A stretch of DNA of 64,000 bases. Source: Nitrospira sp. GTDB lineage: Bacteria > Nitrospirota > Nitrospiria > Nitrospirales > Nitrospiraceae. The notes beneath the pieces are model-generated. The model saw only the letters and a list, made by a program, of their open reading frames with translations, did no database searches and was not told where the DNA came from. How positions within the stretch are numbered: the stretch's first letter is position 1; every line of letters begins with the position of its first letter. The position numbers were made by a program, and so were the translations under genes. Below, piece after piece: positions 55,037 to 63,603 of the stretch. The stretch covers positions 1 through 64,000 of the forward strand of contig JACOEK010000004.1 of NCBI GenBank assembly GCA_024998595.1, given 5' to 3'.

Positions 55037-58000
55037 TCATTGCCGTCCAACCAGCACGGCTGTATTCATTCGTCGGCGTTTGCGGGACGGCGCCTGGCCG
55101 GCGGCGCCGAAGGGCGCGACCCGGGTCAGCACCGACGCCGAGAGCACGTAGCCCGGCTTCGGCCGCTCCGGCGGCCGCGTCGGATCCAGCAGCAACGTCT
55201 CATAGGCGATCGGCGCGGCGAGTCCCCCCTCGTCATCCACGGCTAAGTCGTCAGCGGCGACCGTGAGGCCGCCGGCGAGCGGGACAAAACTCGGCTGCGC
55301 CAACTGCTGGTCGTCGCGCAGATCTTCATACTGCGCCAAGGCGAAGGGCTCCTGCACCGGCGTGGTCCGCCAGGGCTGGGCGCCGGCGCGATCCGTCACC
55401 GTGACCGTCACCGTCGTGGGTCCGCCAACGAGCGGCGCGGTCCCCAGCTTTGTGAGCCGCCGGTTCAAGGGCGCAATCCGCTCGCGTAGCGTCAGTTCCG
55501 CCCAGGGATGCACGCGCAGTCCGTTGGCCGGCGGCGGCATCTCTCTGATGGTCACCACCGCGCTCGTGCTCCGTGGCAGGGCGCCACTCCAATTGCGCCG
55601 GTCGGCCAGGGCGGCGGCAATCAAGCCCACCACATCCACCGCCGCGGGCAGCGGCGGGGCGCTCTTGCTCCCGAACGTCCGCGAGAAGGACACCGACACC
55701 GAGAAGAACAAAAACTTGATCGACGCCTTACCCTCCACGTGCCAGGGCGTCGGCCCGGCCAGCCGTCCCTTAAACGAGATGCCCATCAACAGGCGGCCGT
55801 GATAGCGCAGCGCCAACGCCGCGCCGACCTCCACCTCAAAGGCCAAGGGCGCCAATTGAATGATCGCATCAAAACCGAGCAGGCCATCGAAGCTGAAGCC
55901 GCCGCCGGCCGCATGGAGATCCACCCGCGCCCCGAACTGCACCGTATTGGAGGTGACGGCGACATAGGCCTGGCAGCGTAACTGGAGCGAATCCCCGTCA
56001 GCTAATTGCAAGGCCAGCCGCTTCAACGCGGGGAGGCCCGGCGGTGCGGCAAAGCGGGGGTGGAACCCCCCGATGGCCAGCACGAACTGCGGTTGACGGC
56101 CCCAGCCCGCGCGTAACGCCATGTCGCCGGTCAGGGTGAATTGCAGAATGCGCGAATCATAGAGCGTCGCATCCAACGAGACCGTCTCGGCGCTGACATC
56201 CAGGACGCCCAAGGCATCCATGCGGATCTGGATCAGCGGATGGGCCTGATCCGGGAGGAGCACTTGCAAACGGCCCAGCACGACCACGCGAATGGGCGCA
56301 GGCAGTTCGACGAGCAGGGCCAGGTCGAGCGTCAGCAAGGTCGGGGAGCCCCAGCGCAGTTGCACCATCGGCCCCACTACATGGCGGCCGGCGGTGGGTG
56401 GGAACACTCGCCGCAGGTCACTAAAGATCTGGGGGGCATTGCGGAGGGGATCGGGTGGAAACAAGATGGAGTTCAAGGTGCCGGTCTTAAGCCCGTCGCG
56501 CAGGACATCCGTACGGACGGTGCGATGCAGGGCGACCAACCCCCCGATGCCGGTGAGGGTGAAGCCTAAGCCGATCGGAATCGGCGCGAAGCCTTCGGCG
56601 GTCAAGATGATAATGAGCGAGTAGCCCTTGCTACCGTCAGGCATCCTGGTGGTGAGCAGGCCCAGCGCCTTGAGGGCGATCGTCTCGGCCAGTTCCAACT
56701 GCAGCATCCCGCTGTATTCAGCGCGCTGGGGATCGAAGCCGAGGAACCCGCCGCCGGTCACGCCGGGCGTCGTAATGGCCAGGCCGAGGCCCGTCGGCGG
56801 TTGGAAGCCCAGGGCCAGATCGGCCACCCCGAGGTTGCCGCCTGATTCGGGAAACCCAAGTTGTGCGGAGATGCCGATGCCTTCAATCTGAATCGAGATG
56901 GGGCCAATCCTCAGACCGGGATCGAACGTCGCCCTTGCGGTAATTCCCTGGCCTTCCGTCACAATACGTAGCCGAAGCGCACCCAACGTGACGGGGCCGA
57001 TCGACCGATTAAGCGGCCACCTCGCTTCCAGGCCCGCATGCCCGCCGAAATGCATGCCGGTTGCACTGGACCAGCCGATGGTGAAATCAAGATCGGTGGA
57101 AAGACCTTGAGCAGGAAGTACGCCGGATAGGAAGTTGTCGCCGTCGGAACCGGCGATGGCCAGATGTGCCTGTTTAACGACTAGTTCAAGCGAGGCATCA
57201 CGAGCCGTCGTGCCGAGCTGAAGTTCTCCGGTGATCCGCAGCGTGCCGAAACTGAAACCCGTTCCGCTCGCGCCGCCGACTGTGGACGGCGGGGTCTGCA
57301 TCACTGTTTCCGGTTCGGCGGTGAGCGACAGGTGCCAGGCCTCGCCGCCGGATGTCTCGATATGGTCGGGTCCCACGAGCACTCCGCGAATCGAGCCGCT
57401 GGTTGTGGCCTGCAGACGCCAATCGTTGACGCGTCCTTGAAAGCTGATCGTACCGAACGGACGTACGAGGAGTCCTCGTCTCCCCCGGTCCGCAGAGGAA
57501 AGGGCGAGCGTCATGCCATACAAGTCTCCGTCATGCGGAGACACATACATCGACAGCATATGCGCCAGTCGGTCGATGGCTACTGCTCCGCCCGTGACCG
57601 GCACGCCCGGGTTAAAGCCATAGCGCGCGCTGATGCCGAGAAACTGACAGAGGCGAGCGAGTCGCGGAAAGAGTTTGTCGGCCGCTCGATGGGCGCCGCT
57701 GACTGTGGCGAGCGCATCGTCGCTGAAGTATTCCTGCTCCAACGCTGTTACAGGATCACGAAGCAATGGTCCGATGCGATCGAAACGCAATTCGCCCCGG
57801 CGATGCTCCTCCCGGATCAGTTTTACGCCGTCACGAATGGCCGGAAGGAGAGGCCCGTCGGCCGGTGCGACCACCAGCCCGAGCAACTCGGCGATCACGA
57901 AGCTGGTCGGCGACAGTTGGAACCAATGGGCGATAACCAGGGCTTCGAGGAGCGCTTTGGCAAAATCGTCGAGGTGGGCGGAATCGGCATGGCCGAGTAG

Positions 58001-58291
58001 ACGGCCAAGATTGTGAATGGCTTCAAACGTTCGACGGGCCTGTTCCAAGGCGGCGACAAATGCCGAGAGCGTCTCTGGTGGATCGGCCACATGATGCGTG
58101 ATGGCTTCGATGCCCTCGGAGATTGTCCGGAGGTTGGCCGCTGCCGCCGCGGCATCGAACCCCACCACCTCGTCCAAATCCCAGCCGACTGACGAGGCGA
58201 GATTGCGTAGATACTCCTCGTGTTCCCCGGCGAGTCGGAGGGGCGTGAGGATCACGATGAGGCGATCGAGTATGGAAGAAGTCTTGGCCAT
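55037..58291 (-). CDS. DUF6603-type giant protein, copy B
   Basis: A 1084-residue protein starting MAKTSSILDRLIVILTPLRL. Its helical N-terminal region (to about 240) differs from copy A. A beta-rich middle (about 255-480, RPFGTISFQGRVNDWRLQATT, GLEARWPLNRSIGPVTLGALRLRI) is only distantly alike. The last 590 residues are nearly identical to copy A. The C-terminus ends AVLVGRQ. The ATG at 58291 lies two bases after the PhoD-like gene stop; the frame extends to 58429 but would overlap that gene. There is no signal peptide. Function unknown to me; family assignment as for copy A. Confidence 0.78.
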   Translation of the reverse strand: MAKTSSILDRLIVILTPLRLAGEHEEYLRNLASSVGWDLDEVVGFDAAAAAANLRTISEGIEAITHHVADPPETLSAFVAALEQARRTFEAIHNLGRLLGHADSAHLDDFAKALLEALVIAHWFQLSPTSFVIAELLGLVVAPADGPLLPAIRDGVKLIREEHRRGELRFDRIGPLLRDPVTALEQEYFSDDALATVSGAHRAADKLFPRLARLCQFLGISARYGFNPGVPVTGGAVAIDRLAHMLSMYVSPHDGDLYGMTLALSSADRGRRGLLVRPFGTISFQGRVNDWRLQATTSGSIRGVLVGPDHIETSGGEAWHLSLTAEPETVMQTPPSTVGGASGTGFSFGTLRITGELQLGTTARDASLELVVKQAHLAIAGSDGDNFLSGVLPAQGLSTDLDFTIGWSSATGMHFGGHAGLEARWPLNRSIGPVTLGALRLRIVTEGQGITARATFDPGLRIGPISIQIEGIGISAQLGFPESGGNLGVADLALGFQPPTGLGLAITTPGVTGGGFLGFDPQRAEYSGMLQLELAETIALKALGLLTTRMPDGSKGYSLIIILTAEGFAPIPIGLGFTLTGIGGLVALHRTVRTDVLRDGLKTGTLNSILFPPDPLRNAPQIFSDLRRVFPPTAGRHVVGPMVQLRWGSPTLLTLDLALLVELPAPIRVVVLGRLQVLLPDQAHPLIQIRMDALGVLDVSAETVSLDATLYDSRILQFTLTGDMALRAGWGRQPQFVLAIGGFHPRFAAPPGLPALKRLALQLADGDSLQLRCQAYVAVTSNTVQFGARVDLHAAGGGFSFDGLLGFDAIIQLAPLAFEVEVGAALALRYHGRLLMGISFKGRLAGPTPWHVEGKASIKFLFFSVSVSFSRTFGSKSAPPLPAAVDVVGLIAAALADRRNWSGALPRSTSAVVTIREMPPPANGLRVHPWAELTLRERIAPLNRRLTKLGTAPLVGGPTTVTVTVTDRAGAQPWRTTPVQEPFALAQYEDLRDDQQLAQPSFVPLAGGLTVAADDLAVDDEGGLAAPIAYETLLLDPTRPPERPKPGYVLSASVLTRVAPFGAAGQAPSRKRRRMNTAVLVGRQ
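55071..56842. repeat. 1772-bp direct repeat, copy B
   Basis: Second member of the repeat pair (see 49294-51065), in the same orientation, 4 kb away from copy A. The copies together enclose the whole protease gene and the 5' half of copy A. Homology ends at 56842, where copy B continues CTGATTCGGG and copy A GCCGGATGGA. Confidence 0.92.
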
Positions 58292-58293
58292 GA

Positions 58294-60687
58294 TTATGTT
58301 GGGAGCGCCGGTGGTGTGGCCGGCGGTTCCATCGATACGACGAATCGGGTGACTGTCCAAGCGGGATTGACCGTGGGGCGGCCTCGCCACCACACGTTCT
58401 GGACGACGGCTTTGTTGCCAGCCGCCCATTTGAAGGTCACGTCCCCGATGTTGTTGGCCTTGATCACGTGAGATTTCTCCACGGTCCAGAGTGTCTCGGG
58501 TGAGACTAGCGCCATCTCATCAAGCACGTCATTCAATGTCGGGCTGGGACGGTCCGGTATGACGACCGGGGCATGGTCGGCCGTGCGATCAGAAGGTACT
58601 GGTTCGAGCGAATAGCGCCACTCGGGGGCCGGGTTCATTTTTGGTTCATGCGCGCCGGGCTGGTATTCCATCATCCAGGGGCTTTGTTTAAAGCGCCAGG
58701 GCGAGGTGTTGGGTTCGGAGATCCACGTGAGCGTCGGTTTGTCCTTCCATCCGGCCCAGTGCCGGACACGCTCGTCCTTCAATGGTACGACGGTCGGATT
58801 GACCCACTTGCAGGGACTGCTGACCAGTTGCGCCACAACGCCTTCGACGGGATCTGCCGCCACGCTGAACGGGGTGCGACTCCAGTACTGCATACGCATG
58901 CAGAAACTGCGATGGACATCACCCGACAGAATGACGACACGGGTCTGGCGCTTCCCGCCGACGATATGAGGCGCACGGTGCAGCGCATGCGCCATCAGCT
59001 GTTCAAAGCCTGTGGTTTGCGGTTCGTACTTGGCTCCATGTTCCGGACCGTAGTCCTGCAAACGAAGGAAGGAGAACAGGGATGGGATCTGCAGTTGAAA
59101 CAGGGTCAACAGTTTGATTGCCAGGCGCAGGAGTTGAAACAGGAGAAAAATAGGGTGCAACCATAGAATGAGGCGAGTCACGCCGGAGTGCCACTCGCTG
59201 GCGACCAGTTCGCCTGTACTGATCCCGGGCAGTTCGATCGCGACATTCGACACGACGATCAGGGAGCATTCGGTTTCGGGGTAGGCTGCCTGGTCTATCT
59301 GCTCGCGAAGACCCCCTTCGGAGAGAATGCTGGCGTTCCTGTATTTGTCCGGGTAGGACCGCCACATGTAGGTGTCGAGCACGACGATGCTGAGACCGGG
59401 GCATGGGACGGTGTAATCCCACCGGATGACGTCGGGACCGTGAAAGCGGGCCCAATCACGCCCGGTCTTGAACTCATCCTCGCCGGGCAGACCCAGATGC
59501 TTCATGAGGCGAGCGAGGGGGGCAGGAGGAGACACGGTTCCCGCCCGTTCGGCTTGCGACCAGTCGGTGACGGCTGTGAGGAACCCCTGTCCCGGCCCGG
59601 TCTCGTATCGCTCCGGCGTGTTGCCCCATCCCTGGCAGAGCGCATAGGCGGCTAACGCATCCTGATAGACGCGTCGCCCCATCGGTTTGGCCAAGACCGA
59701 TTCCACCCAGTCGGCTGTGATGTTCCAACTGTTCGAGAGCTCATGATCGTCGAAGATCATGTAGGTCGCGACGTTGGCGAATGCGCGGCGCACGGCCGGG
59801 AGCGTCCCCCGGAAGTCGAAGGCTTTCCGTTGATAGTCGAGATCGCCGGGCCACAGATTGTCGGCGAATGCGAGAAGGTGAAGGACCAAGGATTCTCCCA
59901 TGCCGAAAAGATGTCGAAGCGAAGGCCAGGGGCCGGTATTGCTGAGCCCCGCGTCATCGAGCGCATATTCCCATCGGACGCCCGACATTGAGCCGACCTT
60001 CTTGTCGACGCCAGGCATGGTTTCATCCCAGCCGAGCAGCGTGGGGGCCGCATCGAGGATGACTTCAAAACAGGCCTGTTCACATCCGTCGTTGTAAATG
60101 TTGTCCCCGGTGAGGAAGAGCATATGGGGGCGGCGGCCGTTGGGTCGGAATGACTCTTGAAGAATGTGGTCGGCCGCTGCAAGGGCATCGCTGTGGTCCC
60201 CCGCGATCTTGCGGCAGGAGCCGTGGAGCAACCGCAGATCATCGAGTGAGGCGGGAGGCAATAGGAAACTTGGTCGCGAAGGGCCGCCGTCGCTCGCGTA
60301 GGTCAACTTAGTCCTGGCTTCGTCGGATGTGGCCGCGATGATGCGTGGGGCAAACAGGTCGCCGCCGCTCGGGATGTCGTCACTCCCGCCGCTGTGATCG
60401 AATGTGAGATTGTATTGGTAAGCTTTTCCCGCCGTGAACGGGGTAGCAGGTTTGGCGGTAATGCAGGCGATGTGAAGATTGGTACCGACTGGTAAGGTTT
60501 CGCGCTCGCCGCTGGCCACAACAGCGCCGCCGGGGGCATCTCCATCGTAGATGTCCAGTTTGATGCGCCGTCCCCGCCGCAAGGCCACCCATACGGTGGC
60601 GCTGGTCGGCTCAACCCGTCGAACGATTGGCCCCGCCAATACCAATGGAAGCCCGTTCAACCGGTCTTTGAGCTGAGTGAAGCTCAT
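58294..60687 (-). CDS. PhoD-like metallophosphatase
   Basis: A 797-residue protein of the PhoD/calcineurin-like fold. It has an N-terminal Fn3-like region (GPIVRRVEPTSATVWVALR) and metal-site motifs HGSCRK (about 155), LTGDNIYND (about 193), IFDDHELSNSW (about 313) and VVILSGDVHRSF (about 585). These suit a phosphomonoesterase or phosphodiesterase. Residues about 500-545 are an unusual hydrophobic insertion (ILWLHPIFLLFQLLRLAIKL) that may hold it to a membrane. There is no Tat or Sec signal, unlike secreted PhoD. GGGGAG nine bases before ATG 60687 fixes the start over the frame to 60708. First gene of the cluster; substrate unknown. Confidence 0.85.
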   Translation of the reverse strand: MSFTQLKDRLNGLPLVLAGPIVRRVEPTSATVWVALRRGRRIKLDIYDGDAPGGAVVASGERETLPVGTNLHIACITAKPATPFTAGKAYQYNLTFDHSGGSDDIPSGGDLFAPRIIAATSDEARTKLTYASDGGPSRPSFLLPPASLDDLRLLHGSCRKIAGDHSDALAAADHILQESFRPNGRRPHMLFLTGDNIYNDGCEQACFEVILDAAPTLLGWDETMPGVDKKVGSMSGVRWEYALDDAGLSNTGPWPSLRHLFGMGESLVLHLLAFADNLWPGDLDYQRKAFDFRGTLPAVRRAFANVATYMIFDDHELSNSWNITADWVESVLAKPMGRRVYQDALAAYALCQGWGNTPERYETGPGQGFLTAVTDWSQAERAGTVSPPAPLARLMKHLGLPGEDEFKTGRDWARFHGPDVIRWDYTVPCPGLSIVVLDTYMWRSYPDKYRNASILSEGGLREQIDQAAYPETECSLIVVSNVAIELPGISTGELVASEWHSGVTRLILWLHPIFLLFQLLRLAIKLLTLFQLQIPSLFSFLRLQDYGPEHGAKYEPQTTGFEQLMAHALHRAPHIVGGKRQTRVVILSGDVHRSFCMRMQYWSRTPFSVAADPVEGVVAQLVSSPCKWVNPTVVPLKDERVRHWAGWKDKPTLTWISEPNTSPWRFKQSPWMMEYQPGAHEPKMNPAPEWRYSLEPVPSDRTADHAPVVIPDRPSPTLNDVLDEMALVSPETLWTVEKSHVIKANNIGDVTFKWAAGNKAVVQNVWWRGRPTVNPAWTVTRFVVSMEPPATPPALPT

Positions 60688-60991
60688 CAGTCGAGGCTCC
60701 CCGCGCATGAGGCTCGAAGGAATCGATATGGCCGATTGACGAAGTGGTGTCGCGAGTGCGTCGGAACTGTGCGAAGGGGTTCATGACGCGCGATGGTGGG
60801 TGGCGGCGGCATCGTCGAAACCTACGCCGCTCGCAGGACAGTGTCAACCGTCAGGCCACGTGGGAATACGTGTATTCATGCATGCGGGGGAGATGGTGTG
60901 TGTCAGGTTGAAGCAGTGCTGGAGTCGATAGGTGGCGGCGCGCTCATCCGGTGAAGAGCGCGCCCGCAGGGGAGACAGAAATCGCGATGAC
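60688..60991. other. Promoter region of giant-protein cluster
   Basis: About 300 bases upstream of the PhoD-like gene on the minus strand. It holds a terminator-like hairpin for the previous gene (60937-60964) and GGAATACGTGTATTC-like dyad sequence near 60862-60876 (GAATACGTGTATTC, 14-base near-perfect palindrome). The cluster promoter should lie here; hexamers are not clear. Confidence 0.4.
60937..60964 (-). terminator. GC-rich hairpin after DUF3015-like gene
   Basis: GGCGCGCTC and GAGCGCGCC form a perfect 9-bp stem with a 10-base loop, 28 bases after the stop of the minus-strand lipoprotein gene. There is no T-run, so it may be a Rho-independent site of reduced strength or an mRNA end-protecting structure. 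Confidence 0.5.
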
Positions 60992-61468
60992 TTATCTGGC
61001 TGAGACGGGCATGCCGTAGCCCTTCGCCCAGGCCAAATCGACGACCAGCTTAGCAGTTTGGGAGGCTTCCAATTGCTGGTCGAAAAGTGAGGGATAGGTC
61101 TGCATCAGCGTGCTTTGAAGGTCTGGCAATCGGTCTGCGGAGACGCCTGCGAGGGAGGCTAACGAAGCGAGATATTCTCCCTGGCCCCGGGCAATATCCG
61201 TGCGGAGATTGTCGTGCGTATGCGTGGCGAAGACGGTGGCCCGTGCTTTGGCTCTCAAAAGGCGGCCGTCTGTCAGGGCGCCTGGTGTCGTGCTCGAGGT
61301 GAACTCAGTCGTGGGATCGAGAAATTCTCGGGTGGCGCCGGAGGTGCCGCCGGTCAGGTCGGTCGTTGCGTCGAACGGCGCCTTCGTCAGCTCGACGGTG
61401 GCATTCGTCATGCAGCCGCCGAGGGTCAGGAGAAAACCGGCTGTTAGCAAGCAGTTCCGTATGAACAT
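60992..61468 (-). CDS. DUF3015-like lipoprotein
   Basis: A 158-residue lipoprotein: signal with lipobox LLTLGGC (Cys about residue 19), a Thr-rich segment (VELTKAPFDATTDLTGGTSG), then a helical domain with NLRTDIARGQGEYLASLASLAGV and LFDQQLEASQTAKLVVDLA. The R-G-Q-G-E-Y-L segment is characteristic of proteins I recall as DUF3015; their function is unknown. GGGAGG lies five bases before the second of two adjacent ATGs, which is used here. A GC-rich hairpin follows the stop. Confidence 0.65.
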   Translation of the reverse strand: MFIRNCLLTAGFLLTLGGCMTNATVELTKAPFDATTDLTGGTSGATREFLDPTTEFTSSTTPGALTDGRLLRAKARATVFATHTHDNLRTDIARGQGEYLASLASLAGVSADRLPDLQSTLMQTYPSLFDQQLEASQTAKLVVDLAWAKGYGMPVSAR

Positions 61469-61778
61469 CATGGCCTCCCTTTACGCTACCATGGGCATAT
61501 CTGAAAATAGCACTCTGGGAGACAGGTACGCCCTAGGAAGGGCCCTAGTTATGCCGTGGCCTTCCGATTCATTTTGAGCTACGCGAACTGGACTGCGACC
61601 GGTACCCTTTCCGTTCCGCTTGACAGGTCCTCATGCTCGGCGTAGGTATTTGCCACTCATTGAAAGAGTAGCTGACTGACCCGAATATTTTTAATGGTTC
61701 TGGCGTGCAGGAACTGACAGATCTTAGTCTTGCAAGGATCAACCGAAGGATAATTAGCCCATTTCTCATTACACCATT
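61469..61778. other. AT-richer intergenic region between divergent genes
   Basis: 310 bases between the lipoprotein gene and the gene at 61779. It contains CCCTAGGAAGGGCCCTAG (61531-61548, inverted-repeat character) and an AT-rich stretch near 61683-61695 (ATATTTTTAAT). No coding frame was supported. Confidence 0.35.
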
Positions 61779-62426
61779 ATGGGAAACTTCCTCGCAGTCA
61801 CCGCTTTCAAAACAGACTCTGCTGCTGACTTGATGCGCGTTGTCCCCGATTACATGAAGTCACATGGTGTACCTTGCGAAGTTGTTCCAGTTGATTCACC
61901 GTTGAATCACCGGCGAGATGCACAGATATATGCGCCAGTCGCTGGCTGGACGGTGATATTGTGGCCCGAGTATTTCAACATCCATGACTTCCCCTTGGTG
62001 CGCACTCTCGCAGCTTCGCAGGGCTGGCTCGTTTCTACAGTTCACGTTTATGATGACGAGTACTGGGAGCACCTTTGCTGCTCTGGCGGCACAGAGTTGC
62101 ACGCGTTCTGTTCTCGCCCTCGCTTTTGGGAAGAGGAGTCACCCGACGACTTTCAGCGCATGTCCGGTTACGACACCAAGCTTTCACGCGTGGCTTCGGC
62201 CCTTGGCATTTCATCGCAGGCCATTCAGCCATACGTCGTGGACGTTGACTCGTTGCCTAATCCCGAAGCGAAGGCGCATCACGATGACGCTTCCACGCTT
62301 GGAGACTTCTGGGTCTTTGTTGATTTTTGGCGACGCATGGGTATCACCTATCCAACACCGCCCCAGAACCTCGCAGCCGTACTACGTCTTGGACTCAATG
62401 TCAGCAAGGCATTACCAGTGGGTTAA
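61779..62426 (+). CDS. Conserved hypothetical protein, 215 residues
   Basis: Starts MGNFLAVTAFKTDSAADLM and continues with APVAGWTVILWPEYFNIHD, VSTVHVYDDEYWEHLCC and DFWVFVDFWRRMGITYPTPP. It is soluble, rich in Trp and aromatic residues, with no signal peptide. I recall similar uncharacterised proteins in other bacteria, none with a known role. The base composition looks lower in GC than the neighbouring clusters, which may mean recent acquisition. The ribosome site is weak, but the frame is clean and no longer start exists. It is followed by another unknown gene on the same strand. Confidence 0.6.
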   Translation: MGNFLAVTAFKTDSAADLMRVVPDYMKSHGVPCEVVPVDSPLNHRRDAQIYAPVAGWTVILWPEYFNIHDFPLVRTLAASQGWLVSTVHVYDDEYWEHLCCSGGTELHAFCSRPRFWEEESPDDFQRMSGYDTKLSRVASALGISSQAIQPYVVDVDSLPNPEAKAHHDDASTLGDFWVFVDFWRRMGITYPTPPQNLAAVLRLGLNVSKALPVG

Positions 62427-62504
62427 CAGGGGCGCTGTAGTGAATCTATATCGCATTGCGGCGCCCTCGCTGGATCTCTGTCTGCTGGAAAGAGGTTTGG
62501 CGTC

Positions 62505-62897
62505 ATGAACACTGGCGCTCAAGTCACCTTCACCTCTGACTTTTTCAAACCCATCCCCGGCGAGGAGGAGCACACCAATCCCGAGTGTTATGGCCAGGCT
62601 TTAGCACATTGGCTGGCCGATCGGCTTCGGGAGCGGGGGGTGTCCGTGGAGGGAGTCATTCCGGAAGATTTTGGATGGGTGGTGATGGTCTCGCGTAAAC
62701 CTTTTATGCTGTGGCTTGCTTGCAGCAACACCGAAGACAGCACAAACGAATGGATAGTCTATCCCGTCGCGGAATTATCTGTGCTGCAGCGCCTGTTGAA
62801 GTGCGTTGATCCGACGCCAGAGGTCGAACGCTTGAGCGCCCACCTTGCCCAGCTGGTGCCCTTAATTCCAAGCATCACGAACGTCGTCTGGGAGTGA
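62505..62897 (+). CDS. Conserved hypothetical protein, 130 residues
   Basis: Starts MNTGAQVTFTSDFFKPIPGEE, with NPECYGQALAHWLADRLRERGV, IPEDFGWVVMVSRKPFMLWLAC and SITNVVWE at the end. It is a small alpha/beta cytoplasmic domain. GAAAGAGG lies before the ATG. The pattern of a Y-G-x-A-L-A-x-W-L helix and E-D-F-G-W strand is known to me from uncharacterised small proteins, some of which resemble immunity proteins, but no toxin gene is next to it. It probably forms a two-gene unit with the preceding gene. Confidence 0.6.
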   Translation: MNTGAQVTFTSDFFKPIPGEEEHTNPECYGQALAHWLADRLRERGVSVEGVIPEDFGWVVMVSRKPFMLWLACSNTEDSTNEWIVYPVAELSVLQRLLKCVDPTPEVERLSAHLAQLVPLIPSITNVVWE

Positions 62898-63019
62898 TGC
62901 TTCCATTCCGCCGGCCCTCAGACTACGGAGAGTCCGATTCGAATCGATTCCTTTCGCTTTTCCGCTCACCTTGCATCGAACCATTTGACTGATTCCGTCT
63001 GACCATTTATCGTCGCGCC

Positions 63020-63598
63020 ATGGGTGTAGACGAGATTCTCTTTCGTGGCATCAACGGCGTGGCGGGGCACTCGAGCCTGCTCGACTGGATCGGAGTCGAA
63101 CTGGCCAAGCCGGGCAATTTGCTCTATCCCATCTTGCTGGCCGCGGCCTATTGGGCTTGGGTCAATTGGCGTGAATGTGTGATCGGCGGGGCGTTGCTGG
63201 CGGGCGTGGTCGGCGCGACGGATGCGCTGGGGACTCAACTAAAAGGCTGGGTTCAGCGCCCGCGCCCCTGTGTGACACTTGCCGACGTGCACCAGCTGCT
63301 CGGTTGCGGCGGCGCGTTCTCCTTTCCTTCTAACCATGCCGCGAACACGGCCTCGGCGGCGGCGTTTTTTCAGGTGTTGTATCCCAAGTCAGGTTGGATC
63401 AGCTGGCCCTTGGTGGCCGCGATCGGCGTTTCGCGCGTCTACATCGGGGCGCACTATCTGACGGACGTGATCGGGGGTTGGATCGTGGGAGGGCTGGTCG
63501 GTGCATCTGTCGCCTACTTCCTGCGCCGCTGGTCTCGCTTCCGGCCGGTTGCTGAGCAGACTCCTACCGAGCAGGTCCAGGCGAACTCAATCTCCTGA
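63020..63598 (+). CDS. PAP2 family phosphatase (membrane)
   Basis: A 192-residue integral membrane protein with about five helices and the three PAP2 motifs: KGWVQRPRP (about 75), SFPSNHA (about 103) and SRVYIGAHYLTDVIGG (about 139-154). These carry the Lys/Arg, Ser-x-x-His and Arg/His/Asp catalytic residues. Enzymes of this family remove phosphate from lipid phosphates such as undecaprenyl pyrophosphate or phosphatidic acid at the outer face of the inner membrane. Which of these it uses cannot be told. It is convergent with the CobW-family gene, five bases apart. Confidence 0.9.
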   Translation: MGVDEILFRGINGVAGHSSLLDWIGVELAKPGNLLYPILLAAAYWAWVNWRECVIGGALLAGVVGATDALGTQLKGWVQRPRPCVTLADVHQLLGCGGAFSFPSNHAANTASAAAFFQVLYPKSGWISWPLVAAIGVSRVYIGAHYLTDVIGGWIVGGLVGASVAYFLRRWSRFRPVAEQTPTEQVQANSIS

Positions 63599-63603
63599 CG
63601 TAG

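Noticed and set aside
38740-60687. Interpretation of the giant cluster as a phage tail or contractile injection system
   Set aside because: No sheath, tube, baseplate spike, tape-measure or AAA+ ATPase motifs were seen; coiled coils and large size alone are not enough.
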